DNA of 64,000 nucleotides from Sanderia malayensis (GCA_013076295.1 RQOL01000729.1:5208001-5272000); one strand, 5' to 3'. Positions 34,348 through 44,279 are shown, counted from the first letter of the stretch. Notes: generated from the letters alone by a model not told the origin. Numbers and translations are program-made.

Positions 34348-34712
34348 TTACTTGTTGTTATTTGTTATTCTTTCTACGCTGTTTGCAAATTCGTGGAATG
34401 CTTCAGAGATTGGATCATTGTTGTCGTTATCATGAGATTTTCTCTCCTTCATCAGGTTGTGGGAATTGTGGTGGTGGTGCTGGTCGTCGTCGGCGGGGGT
34501 GTCGAACATGATTTTCTGTGAGAAACCGCCGCTGGGAGGATCGTATCTTTCGATGTCATCGTCGTCGCTGCTGTTGCTGCTGTTGGTGCTTTCGAGGAAA
34601 TCGTCGACGGACGATGCGATGCTGATTGCTTCGTCTTTGTCATCGTCACCACGGTTGTTATTGTTATGATGACGACGACAGCAACAGCAGCAGTTCTGGA
34701 GGTTGAGACGCT

Positions 34713-34743
<31 letters not shown>

Positions 34744-35181
34744 TGCGAGTTGTTCTTTGAGTTTTTTGTTGACGGTCAGTTGTGCTGCTACCGTTGAGCA
34801 GAGAATGTTGTTTTTGTCTTCTGCACGTTTGAGAAGTTGGCCATTCTGATTGCTGTAGCGAATTAAATGTTCTTGCATTTGCCGCAGAGTCTGTCTCAAA
34901 CGACGATTGCTGATTGTTTTTGCTTTAAGTTTTTTGTTCATGAGTCTTTTTACCTTGTAAGTCTGACGAGCAGCAGTAGCAGTAGCCACAGTAGCAGTGC
35001 CAGGTTTAGAGGCGGTCTTGGTGGCAGTAGTACTGTTAGTACTATTAACAGTAGTGGTCGCAGTGTCTTCATTGTTGTTGATCATCTTGTCTTGATGGCG
35101 ACGACTTCTTCTGTGTTTCTGCTTTCTGTGTTGTTGTGTGTGTGAGTAGTCTTGTGTGAGTGAGGACTGACTGATATTCAC
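34348..35181 (-). CDS. Unidentified low-complexity coiled-coil protein (ORF A)
   Basis: An open frame of 277 codons beginning at GTG. The first ATG is at 35085 (MINNNEDTAT). A TATA-like TAGATAAAAA lies upstream near 35205. It has a Thr/Ala-rich N-terminus, a basic helical stretch (VKRLMNKKLKAKTISNRRLR), a Gln run of 12, a Cys5-Arg-His segment, an Asp/Ser-rich stretch and poly-His. It looks like a nuclear regulatory protein with a basic/coiled-coil region. I recognise no family. It is part of a compact intron-poor block with ORFs B-E. Confidence 0.45.
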
Positions 35182-35255
35182 CTTCTGCTGCGCTCTTTTT
35201 ATCTACGCGAGACGAACAAAAGAAGTGGGCGTATTCAATAGATTGTACTGTTGCT

Positions 35256-35425
35256 CTATTGAATGTTTTGTTGTATCATTGAATTTTTTGTTGTACCATT
35301 GAATGTTTGTTGTATCATTGAATTTTTTGTTGTACTATTGAATTTTTGTTGTTGTATCATTGAATTTTTTGTTGTACCATTGAATTTTTTGTTGTACCAT
35401 TGAATTTTTTGTTGCTTCATTGTTT
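35256..35425. repeat. Tandem repeat of about 20 bp between ORF A and ORF B
   Basis: The unit TTGAATTTTTTGTTGTACCA and close variants repeat about eight times in a row. It separates two minus-strand ORFs and may act as a spacer or terminator region. No protein role is likely. Confidence 0.75.
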
Positions 35426-35472
35426 GCGTGAGGCAGGTGATGGAAAGAAAAGATGATAATGTGTTTATACAT

Positions 35473-36992
35473 TTATAGAACAATGAATGAATAATATATA
35501 AATATGGGTGGATTTTTGTTAAGCGACGATACTGCCGCTGCCTTGTTAACGACACTAGTAGTAGTACAAGTAGTAGTAGTGTTTTTAGTGCGTAAAGGTG
35601 GTTTCTTTGTTCTTTTGTGTTTTTTGTTTTGTTCCTTTTCTTCTTGTTCTTCGTCTGAAGAGACCGACGACGACGACGCCGACGAGGAGGAGGAATCGCA
35701 CGAAAGGTATTCGGCATTCTTCGCATCATCATCATCATTATCAGTTGTTGCTGGTGGTTTTTTTCGTTTTTTTGCTGTTGACGACAAAGAGGTAGTATTA
35801 TTACGTTTGCGTTTTTTAGCAGGCGATTTGGTTTTCTTTTTTTTTGTTTTTATTGTGTTATTCTGTTGTGACTGATGGTGGTGATGATTGCGGTGGGAGA
35901 CAAAGTGAATGTCTTTGTGTTTGTTAGTGTGTTCGTCGAGTACGATGTGGTGTATGAGATCAGCGCCAGCAGGTTGGTGTGTTTCGTGACAGTAGATGTC
36001 GATGAACGGTTTTTGACACTGACCGTAGTGCATGAACGACGTGAACAGGAGGTAATCGTGGTGTTTTTTTTCTGATCTTTTGTAGGCGACAGTATGGCAG
36101 CAGTATCAGAAGAAGTAGCGTCTTTTTGGCGTTCGGTCGGCATGTCGGTGCCAGCAACGGTACCGCCTCCGTTAGTTTTGCCAGCGCCACCACCACCACC
36201 ACTACCAGTGTTGTCATTGCCAACGACGGTGATGTTGCGAGAGAGAGGAGCAGCAAACGCTCTTGATGCTGTTGCTGCTGCTGCTGCTGTTGTAGAGAAG
36301 GCGGGAGGAATAACGACAGCAGCAGTTGGTGCCGAAGTCGTGTTGGAGAGAGTGGCGAACAATTCGTCGATCGGGTAAGTGTCGAGGATGCAACCGGTGT
36401 GATTGCAGTGCGCGTTGAATAGTTTCAGGCTTTCCGACAGGCACAGGTAGGCGAACGGTTTCGCGGCGACGGCGTGAATGCGTTTGAACAGCTCTTGAAA
36501 GGCATTGTTGTGCAGCCAGGTGTGACAGTTCGTGTCGGCCTTCTGTTTTGGCTTGAACTGGACGACGGTGAGCAGGTTGAACAGATCGTTTTGACGACAT
36601 GTGTTTTGCACGGCAATGTGGTAGACGAGTTTGGGATATTTGCTCGACTTCAGTTGTTCGAGGTGTTCGACGAGTTGTTCGCGAGCAGCACTCGACGAGT
36701 GTTGCCTTGGCACGAGAATGTCCAGCACGTAGAATTGTCTGTCGCCGAGCTGATCCAGGTGTTGCTGCAGTAGTCGGTGTCGATCCTGCTTGGGTATGAA
36801 GGCGAGAGAACGCTTCTCCTGCTCGGACAGTCGATCGTGGTGGTGTTTGAAAAAATGCTCTTTCAACGACGACGACGACGACAGGCGACTGCTGCGGGAA
36901 GAAAAAGAGGACGAGCTGCTCCGGCAGCTTACAAAGAAAAAGAAGAAGAAGGAGAAGAAGAAGAAGAAGGCGGCAGTGGTGCAGATCGGCAT
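35473..36992 (-). CDS. Unidentified protein with nuclear-signal-like tail (ORF B), one homopolymer frame change
   Basis: The main frame runs from ATG 36992 through FYVLDILVPRQ, YPKLVYHIAVQNTC, CHTWLHNNAFQELF and GCILDTYPIDELF, then an Ala/Thr/Gly-rich linker. At a run of eight T on the plus strand (36064-36071) the natural-looking sequence moves to the neighbouring frame: HDYLLFTSFMHYG, FIDIYCHETHQPAG, HHIVLDEH, then KKRKR-type basic clusters and an acidic Ser tail. The change is either real decay, slippage or an assembly error. The first 40 residues are Phe/Ser runs opposite a purine repeat, so the start may be nearer 36866. I recognise no family. Confidence 0.45.
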
Positions 36993-37055
36993 ACTGTTGC
37001 CGAGAATGTGCGGATTCATTTGCTGTTGAAGGCAAATCGATCTGCGTACGGCAAT

Positions 37056-37952
37056 ATGTTTTTGAGTTTGGTCAGTGAGCGGGTGTGCGTTAGTACGATT
37101 TTGTTGTATGCAGTGCGGCAGATTGTGACCTTTCTGGTCAACTTGGAAGACAATTTCGTTGTGGAGGAGCTCGTGAGCGAACCGGTGAATATGGGCGAGA
37201 GAGAAAGAAGGACGCACGGTACTGTGGAGTTTCAAAACAGATTCGATCGGTTGAAAGACGAGTACAAGCAGAGAGTACAGGCAGCTTGTGGCACGCTGTG
37301 CAGTGTGTGCAAGGCGAACGTTGCCTTCCGCTGGTGCGAACATGCCCGGACACGAGTGATGCCGTCGAAACGAAATTTGTGTTTGGAATGCTGGATAATC
37401 CAGAGTATGGAGGCGAATGCAATCAATGTGACGGAAAGGCGAGTGTCGTGCAGAGCACCTTGTAACAAGTGCAAAACGCTCAAGTACATGCTTTTCCATT
37501 TGGCATTTACGACGGCGGGAAAGGTGCTGTTCAAATGGAGTTTTTTGCAGAGGGTTTTGTGTGAAGTGATGACCTATAATGCGTTTACCATTATGGGTTT
37601 TGGAAGTGGAGGAGAAGTGATGGACGATGTTACGGAGTTGGTGTCAAAAGAGGAATTGATGGCACGCATACCGTACGATTTGGTCAACCACATGATGTTG
37701 TGTCAGTCGGTGATCATGGAACATCTTCGCATGCTCTATCTGACCGGATTGGTGCGAAGTTATCGGTACGTGGAGTTGACACGGGAAGAGAGGGCGTATT
37801 TGACTTTTCACGGAGACAAAAGACGACATGGCGTCGTCGATTGGGCTACCGTGTGCGTGCATCGTTTATTGGAATTGCAGAAGAACATTCAACGGACTTC
37901 TTGTGCTGTTTGTTTGGGAGCTGTGAGAGATGTTGGCAATGAAAGAACATAG
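37056..37952 (+). CDS. Unidentified Cys-rich protein with four CxxC pairs (ORF C)
   Basis: 298 codons from the ATG at 37056. The frame is open back to 36777, through Arg- and Glu-rich repeats that overlap ORF B. It contains CSVC, CLEC, CNKC and CAVC, plus CEHARTRVMP, which suggests zinc binding. Hydrophobic helices lie between them (MLFHLAFTTAGKVLFKWSFL), and LFH..K-type and LTREERAYLTFHGDKRRH segments follow. There is no intron and no recognised family. Cys-rich packaging proteins of large DNA viruses have a similar look, but I cannot support homology. Confidence 0.5.
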   Translation: MFLSLVSERVCVSTILLYAVRQIVTFLVNLEDNFVVEELVSEPVNMGERERRTHGTVEFQNRFDRLKDEYKQRVQAACGTLCSVCKANVAFRWCEHARTRVMPSKRNLCLECWIIQSMEANAINVTERRVSCRAPCNKCKTLKYMLFHLAFTTAGKVLFKWSFLQRVLCEVMTYNAFTIMGFGSGGEVMDDVTELVSKEELMARIPYDLVNHMMLCQSVIMEHLRMLYLTGLVRSYRYVELTREERAYLTFHGDKRRHGVVDWATVCVHRLLELQKNIQRTSCAVCLGAVRDVGNERT

Positions 37953-38024
37953 ACTGTTTTTGTTATGTATTCTTTGTTTTATTATGAATATAACAAAAAA
38001 AGAATAATGTAATGAAAAAAAAAG

Positions 38025-39395
38025 TTATTGTTTTTGTATGAATCTTGCTCTGCGCATTTTTGTGTTTGGCAACTCGTTGGTCGGCTGTGGTGGAGTTATC
38101 ATGAGAGGATTTGCTGCTGCTGCTGCTGCTGCTGCTGGTGTCGGTGTGGTGAGTGCAGACATTGCAGCGGTGGCACTGCTTTTCTTTGGTGCATTGGTGA
38201 TGTTGCTGCTGCTGTCATCGACTTCTTCTTCTTCTTCCGCTGAAAGGATAACTGTGTCGGTGTCAGCAATTGCATCATCTTCATCATCATCATCATCATC
38301 TTCATCATCTCGACGACGACGACGACGACGACGACGAACAGTGATGCTACCACTGTCGATGCTATCGTGAAGGCGCAGGGTGGAGGGGCGTTTGGGTGCT
38401 TTTCTTTTTGTTTGTCTGCTTGTTTTGGGTGTTGCATCGTTGGCTTCTTGTTGGAAGCCGATTTGCTGAGAGTATCGGTTCGACAAGAGGTTTTGTTTTA
38501 TTGCGTATGTAATGATGTTGTGCGGATTGAGGACGACATCGTGTGTGTTGGTGTCGTCGTCGTTGTCGTTGTTGTCGTCCAAGTTGAGGTTGATGTGATA
38601 TCGTTTCTCGTACGACTGCATCTGTTTTTTCAACCGTTGCTTCGTGTCGGGTTTTTCGATTATTCCCGCCAGGTTGCTGAAATCAGTAAAGTAACACGAG
38701 GTGGGCGTCTTGAGAAATTTCATGTAATTTCGCACCTGGAAGCTGTCGAGGCAGAGGGTGGATGTGTTGCTGATTGGCTCTTTGGTTGTCGCATCTTTGC
38801 GACTCAGTACGAAGGCAATGTCAAACCACTCTTGGGGATCCCTTTCGTCGGCGAACAAGTGCAGTTCGTTCAGGATGAGAACGAATATGCATTCGTCCTT
38901 TTGATCGGCACCCGTGTTCGGGTTTCGAAAACTGCTCAATTCCAAACTGTGGATTTGGGTGTTGACGGGAGTGTTTTTCTTTTTTGACGACTTTGTAAAC
39001 GCTTGAATGCTGGCTTGTCGGTCTCTTGTCGTGATTGGAATGGAGTGGTTGAGTCGGTAGCCCGCTTGATAGCCGAGCACGTTTTCGATCGCTTTGAATT
39101 TTGCTTCGTTTTCTGCAATGGCATCGTTTTGTATTAGCGATTTGGTTTGTTTTGGGTTGGGTTTTTGTTGTTGTTCCATGATTTGCGAGGCCGTATCGAT
39201 GCTGCTGCAAATGATTTTGTTGATTTCGTTCAATGTCTGATTCAGTTTGCCCAGGGTCTTTTCGGTTAATCTACCCTCCTGTGCCGTATAGTAGTCGACG
39301 AGATCGTCGATGTTGACATTAAAATCATTATCATCAGGATTGTCATTGTTGTCGTTGCTGCTGTTTAGGGCGATGATTTTGTGCAATTTTTGCAA
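38025..39395 (-). CDS. Unidentified protein with Arg/Asp/Glu/Ala runs (ORF D)
   Basis: 456 codons open from a TTG. The frame extends further up to a TAG without any ATG, and the first internal ATG is MEQQQKPNPK, so an upstream exon or a lost start is possible. The N-terminal half is a well-mixed globular-type sequence (LTEKTLGKLNQTLNEINKII, FVLILNELHLFADERDPQEW, DSFQVRNYMKFLKTPTSCYF). The C-terminal third has Arg9, Asp-rich, Glu-rich and Ala9 runs. It lies head-to-head with ORF E, only about 2 bp apart. No family is recognised. Confidence 0.5.
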   Translation of the reverse strand: MQKLHKIIALNSSNDNNDNPDDNDFNVNIDDLVDYYTAQEGRLTEKTLGKLNQTLNEINKIICSSIDTASQIMEQQQKPNPKQTKSLIQNDAIAENEAKFKAIENVLGYQAGYRLNHSIPITTRDRQASIQAFTKSSKKKNTPVNTQIHSLELSSFRNPNTGADQKDECIFVLILNELHLFADERDPQEWFDIAFVLSRKDATTKEPISNTSTLCLDSFQVRNYMKFLKTPTSCYFTDFSNLAGIIEKPDTKQRLKKQMQSYEKRYHINLNLDDNNDNDDDTNTHDVVLNPHNIITYAIKQNLLSNRYSQQIGFQQEANDATPKTSRQTKRKAPKRPSTLRLHDSIDSGSITVRRRRRRRRRDDEDDDDDDEDDAIADTDTVILSAEEEEEVDDSSSNITNAPKKSSATAAMSALTTPTPAAAAAAAANPLMITPPQPTNELPNTKMRRARFIQKQ

Positions 39396-39397
39396 AG

Positions 39398-39883
39398 ATG
39401 CTGTTTTCTTGCTCTCCTGAATTGACTTGTTGTTTTCGTGAACAACACGAGCACGAACAGTGCTCTATTGGCAATTGTCAAAGACGAGTGACGACGAATC
39501 GACGAATTGAACACGAGGCGAAATTTCATCCAATCAAGTGTGCCGATTGTTCGTCTCATTTTCGCAGCGAAGCGAACTTGTAACGTCATGTGGCACGCGT
39601 GCATCGAGTTTTGGAATGCGTGCTGTGCAGCAATTCAACGACAACGACGACAGGACAACGACGACGACAAGGACAAGGACAAGGACAAGGACAAGGACAA
39701 CAAAATGAAGATGTTGTTGTTGATGGTGGGCGTGAGCATGGGACTGTGTCTGATTTACGTGATGCCGCCGATGTTGGCGAGGGTGCTCGTGACGGATTTG
39801 ATTCTGTGGCAGATTTGCGACGGCATAATTTGGTTGCGCACGCTGAGAGACTTGCCTTGGCTCTCTGCTCTTGCATTGCCTAG
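39398..39883 (+). pseudogene. C2H2 zinc-finger protein (ORF E) with one in-frame stop
   Basis: Three finger-like units are read in one frame: CSIGNCQRRV..HEAKFH, CADCSSHFRSEANL..HVARVH, and CVLCSN with a distant LRRHNLVAH. The second has canonical C-x2-C-x12-H-x4-H spacing if the TAA at 39581-39583 is counted as a residue. That stop is the only break. A GQGQGQ-type run from a GGACAA repeat lies between finger halves. It starts at ATG 39398, opposite ORF D. The frame ends at 39883, just where Harbinger similarity begins on the other strand. Confidence 0.45.
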
Positions 39884-39885
39884 TT

Positions 39886-39995
39886 TTCATGTGTGGACCA
39901 ACAATTCTGTACAAATGCTCAAAACTTTCAGGGCTCATCCTCAAGAACCTATCATAAAGGATATGATTGAGCTTGTAAATGATAATGAAATATAT
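39886..39995 (-). pseudogene. Fragment of a Harbinger transposase N-terminus
   Basis: The minus strand reads LYDRFLRMSPESFEHLYRIV and GPHMKTR, the N-terminal signature of PIF/Harbinger transposases. Similarity stops abruptly at about 39886. The rest of the transposase is not found to the left, so the fragment was cut by, or joined to, the 34-40 kb block. Confidence 0.6.
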
Positions 39996-40230
39996 AATTA
40001 TACCTATATGCTCAGTATACAGGAAGTAGCAAATTGAATGTGGATATTGCTAAAGCTTGGTAAATTCCCAGAGGACTGACATTTTTGGGTTAAAGCAATA
40101 TCCCCAGTATGTGTCAAGTGCTCCCCCCTTCCCCTAGGGCTAGGAAAGAGGGCCAAAGTTTTAAAATCATCTTACAAGCAAAAAATTGAAGAATAAGTGG
40201 CAGAAAATTGTTCATAGAATAATTTTTCTA

Positions 40231-41020
40231 CTAGCCGGGAGCAAGTGAAAAAACTTAATGTGTCGGCGCACTTCGTGCGCTGCATTCGCTTACACTCATG
40301 CCCCTTTCAACCCCACCTACAATGGGTTAGCTCGCTGCGCTCGCCTGTCTATCTATTATCAAGAAACATTGACTGATAGGGCGCGCTTCGTGCGCTACAT
40401 TCGCTTCCGCTCATGCCCCTTTCAACCCCACCTACAATGGGTTAGCTCGCTGCGCTCGCCTGTCTATCTATTATCGAGAAACATTGACTGATAGGGCGCA
40501 CTTGGTGCGCTGTATTGGCTTCGCTCATGCCTCTTTCAACCCCACGTACAATGGGTTGGTTCGCTGCCCCTTAACCCCTTATCATAATTTGTTTATTAAA
40601 AGTTTGGGCTTGCTGACATTAGGCCTATGCGTCGCAAGCAGGCCGAAGCAACAATGCCGGTCGCCTACTACCTAAACTACAACTATCTCACTCAAAAAAC
40701 AAAACAAAGCTATCACCTGTGTTCTCAATTGTTTCCTGTAATTTTCCAGAGGTCTCTCAAACAATTAGCAAGTCTTTACAAAGATAATTCAGGTCGTAAA
40801 ACGCTTGCATGATAACGAAAATTGCGTGACTGTTCACGTGAAGTCGCGAATGAGCCAATCAAATTACAGGAAAAGGCAAGTCGGGTCACGTGAAGAGCGA
40901 ATACTCTGTTCGAAAATGGAGTTCGGGACGCGAATTTGGAAGTTTCGCAAGCGTAAACCGTAGTTTTTTCGTGATAGCACAAATTAGCAGAATAATTAAG
41001 GGAATAATTCAAAAATTGGA
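40231..41020 (-). repeat. CTAG-family repeat, copy R3
   Basis: On the minus strand it ends CCCGGCTAG followed by T. It has three tandem units, here about 117 bp because each includes TCTATCTATTATC.AGAAACATTGACTGATAGGGCG. The body (GGAGTTCGGGACGCGAATTT) matches R1 and R2. The 5' end reads TCCAATTTTTGAATTATTCC, so it begins with TC as Helitrons do. Confidence 0.6.
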
Positions 41021-41781
41021 TAAGGGTTTTTCAAAATTGTTAAACCATCAAAAAATTGCATCAGTGAAAAGTGTGGATCTAGCCCATATGTGGCATAAAT
41101 TGACTTATTGATTTGATTTGTCCCAAGAATTACAGAAAGTTATACACAGTTTTTACTTTCATGTCAAATCAGCAAAAGTATAATGTTGGTGACCAACTAT
41201 TACATAATTTTCTCATTGTGCACTAACTATTGCTGTCAATCTACAATTTTCGAACAACTCATTTTACTCTATGATTGTGCTTCTTCCTCACCTTATGATG
41301 AATGTACAGAAATTTTTAAAAAGCTGTAATTTTGTAAGGGAAATTGACAAATTTTCAAATTTGGTAATCTGAGATAGGGGAGCGGTCATTAAGTAGTATC
41401 TGTCATGGGTGGCAGAGGCTTACAAAATTCCAAAATTGACTTGATGCCCCCAAAAAGCTCTTAAATATTTCATACCCCCTCGAACTAAAATATCATTATG
41501 AATAACTAAATGCAAACTTCTACAGAGTGTACTCAGTCAATGGCTTCTATATAAGCTTGTGGAGATCTGTGCCATTTCTGAGACACAGGTCTACAAAGCA
41601 AGACAAAGCTGCACACAAGATTCACCTAGTCTTACCAAAGATAAACTGTGGGGCTTCCTCCACCTCACTAGGGTCAGCACTCAGCAGATACCTGTCCAGT
41701 TAACTAACTGATATTCGTGGGGGAAAATCCAATGAAAATAGCTATGTTACTCTAAAGAAAAAATAAGTTTCACTTGTAATA
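41021..41781. other. Gene-free AT-rich stretch
   Basis: No ORF or repeat structure of interest is seen before the pogo-like element begins. Confidence 0.4.
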
Positions 41782-42005
41782 TAGTAAAAACCCGCACATA
41801 AGAACCTAAGATTTTGAACTCAGCCTGTTTAGGTTCTTAAGTATTGGGGTACTTCCAGAAAACAGGGTATAGGTTCTTAACAAAGGGTCAAGAAAATATA
41901 CCATAAAAATATATTTAAAAATTTAGCCATGAAATATAACTTCAAACTGATTGATTATGCAAAGATTTAGTTTAAAAAACATAGTTGGTTAGGGGTTGAA
42001 TTTTG

Positions 42006-43640
42006 TCATCTCCTGACCCACCCACAGTCATCAGACAACCAGTTTTTTTCAAAGAGTTTGGCGAAAAACTCTTGATCTTCCCTGATCTCCCGCCATGGCT
42101 CACCAGTCCATTTAGTCATCAAAACTCTTCTTCTCCCACCTGAAAGTTTATCATGCCAGAGCTCTAGATTGGTTTCATCCTCAAGCTGTCTCTCCATTGC
42201 CTCACCTATCTTCTTTTTCATCATCATGCCACAACCGGCGTCAATTGGTTGCACTTTCTCAGTATGATTGGCTGGCAGCATATACACAACAGTGTTAATT
42301 TTACTCCTGCATATGTCATGGAATTGCTGTGAGAGTTGGAAACCAACATGGTCTGCAAATAACACTTTCTCTTGGTTGTCAGATTCTAATGCTGGAATCA
42401 AAGTCATCCTTACCCACTGTAAATTTAGTTCTTCATCCATCCAAGCAGATGGCTGAAAGTAAACATCAATATCCTTATCATATTGTAATTTTTCTTCTTG
42501 ATTTATTTTCCCTTTTCCTCTAAAAACTATAGCTGGCTTTACTGTTTGTGATTCAGAGGTTTTTATGCATAGTTGTAGTGTTGCTTGTCGTTTATCCAAT
42601 CCAGATGAAGGCTGGGACACCCATACCTGTTTTGATCCATAGTTTTCATATGTTTTTTCCTAACCAGTGACAAGCGGGAGTGGAACTTGATCTACATTAT
42701 GCCTATGCTCGGGAAACCATCTACCATACTTCGAATCTGGTTGGAGTTTCCTTCTTCTTCTTGTTGACTTGAGGGATTTTCTAAGTTCTTTGTGGAATCT
42801 TTGTAATGTCTCTCTTCCCATGTCTGCAGCATCTTTTTTCGTGTTTGTTCTCGTTCTCAATGAGATGTTGTGCCGCTTCTTAAATCGCTGGAACCAGTTA
42901 CTACTGGCCTTGAAATGCTGGGTTTCCTCTTTGCCATAGCAGCTTTCAACTTGCATCTTCATCTTCTTGCACAGGCAAAGCTTTGATATTCTTCTTCCCC
43001 TGGCTCTTCGCAACTTAAATTCTGCAAGGACATGGCTAGCTGCCTTTGGATATTTTTCTCTCCTCCCATCCCCAGCTGGGGCTAGTTTTCTAAGTTGCCT
43101 TAGCTGCTTGATGTTGCCTTTGTTGCTCTTTTGTTTATTGAGGGCAAGCTCATTTTCAATTTTTTTCTTTCCTTGTTCCATTTTACAATCATGGACTTAC
43201 TAACTCCCTTGCTTGCAGCAACTCTTCTCCATCTGTCTTTGATCTTGCTTTTTGTCATTAAGTCTAATAAATGCAAGGCGTGCATTTTTAATTCAAGTGT
43301 ATATGACTTACACTGACTTGCTCCATGTTGGCCAGATTTCTTGGCAAAAGGCATTAATGATGTTTCATGATGAATTTTTCCTTGTTCTACTCCTGCTGAA
43401 AAATAAGCATCTTGTACATTTGTCTTATCAACCACATACTTCTCTTGAAAAGTTGATGAACAATTTTGTTGGGGCTTTTGGGGGTCTTTGTGCTTGAAAT
43501 GTAAATGCATGTCGAGATACTGTTGAGCTGAGAATGATTCTCCACAGTGGTGACATGTTTCCAACTTCTTCTCAACTTTTGCTTTCATTGGCAGTGCTGA
43601 TGTGACATCAAACTCTTTACCATTGAAGTCTATCTTAGCA
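42006..43640 (-). pseudogene. pogo/jerky-type transposase (C2H2, HTH, CENP-B, DDE_1)
   Basis: From the right: a C2H2-like finger (CHHCGESFSAQQYLDMHLHF), then an HTH (GVSKSMIVKWNKERKK, near 43170). A CENP-B-type HTH follows (NWFQRFKKRHNISLRTRTNT, near 42880). Then comes the DDE_1 core, with the first motif near NVDQVPLPL, DHVGFQLSQQF, MLPANHTEKVQPIDAGCG (second and third acidic residues) and a C-terminal WLSDDCGW. Frames change near 43110 and near 42640, so it is broken into three. ATG candidates at 43594 or further up overlap the HIRAN ORF on the other strand. Confidence 0.8.
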
Positions 43641-43895
43641 ATTGGAGATATACTGGAGTGCGAGATAGATTTTAACAATCCACATGACCAATGTGCAATC
43701 GTGGTCAAAACGTTCAGAGATGAAACTGCTGGACACGTCCCAATCGAGTTTTCGAAAATGTTTTGGAAATTTTTATCAAACTACGGAGAGATTGAAGCAG
43801 AATATATTGGGCACAGATACAACGCTGGAGAAGGAAAGGGTCTTGAGCTGCCTGTTGACTACAAGTTCCTTGGAAACGAACAGTGTATCAGATAG
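43629..43895 (+). CDS. HIRAN-domain ORF in the pogo-like element
   Basis: The frame reads ILECEIDFNNPHDQCAIVVK, then GHVPIEFSKMF, FLSNYGEIEAEYIGHR and GKGLELPVDYKF. This matches the HIRAN fold (NPHD..AV, GHVP, G.LEVPC.Y), a module that recognises DNA 3' ends in HLTF-type helicases. The first strand of the domain is missing, and it overlaps the transposase 5' end on the opposite strand. It could be a captured exon or a second element gene. Confidence 0.6.
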   Translation, partial: SILAIGDILECEIDFNNPHDQCAIVVKTFRDETAGHVPIEFSKMFWKFLSNYGEIEAEYIGHRYNAGEGKGLELPVDYKFLGNEQCIR

Positions 43896-44279
43896 GTTCA
43901 CTTGAATTTGAGAAGAGAGCTTGACTGTATACCAGTTATTAACATTACTGACATAATGGAATCTGATGTCGGTTTTTTCAGACCTGTTCCAAAAACTATC
44001 AAAAACTAAAACCTAAACTAAAAAGAGCTGATGTCAGGGTGAAAACAGTCTACATGGGTGTTTTTCAGAAGGGAGATGGGGTCTTTCAGTCTAATACTTG
44101 ATAAAGCCCCTCTGACAACTTGGTTGAATTTATTTTCCAGTGCACGAAAAATAAAACCCCTTATTAAGAACCTCGTTAGATTTCAGGCTGAAGTGGTTCT
44201 TATTTAGTGGGTACAAAATTAGGAATTTCAGGCTGTAGGTTCTTAATAAACGAAGGTTCTTATGTACGGGTTTTTACTG

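Larger units (their letters stand above)
41782..44279. mobile_element. pogo-like (Tc1/mariner) DNA transposon with TA duplication
   Basis: The ends TAGTAAAAACCCGCACATAA (41782) and TTATGTACGGGTTTTTACTG (ending 44279) form an inverted pair of about 28 bp with two mismatches, flanked by TA on each side (41780-41781, 44280-44281). Subterminal AGGTTCTTAA words repeat at both ends. It contains a decayed C2H2/HTH/DDE_1 transposase (-) and a HIRAN-domain ORF (+). Confidence 0.85.

Noticed and set aside
36214..37035. Second minus-strand frame of 273 codons over ORF B
   Set aside because: Leu/Val runs and Arg-Thr-rich sequence with no natural-looking stretch. It is the off-frame of ORF B.
37003..37499. 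N-terminal 160 codons of a long minus-strand frame opposite ORF C
   Set aside because: The plus-strand reading has the better amino-acid mix and four CxxC pairs. The minus reading here is a shadow.
39507..40037. Plus-strand ORF of 176 codons with a Lys-Asp repeat
   Set aside because: It crosses the border between ORF E and the Harbinger fragment. The C2H2 frame and the minus-strand transposase explain the two halves better.
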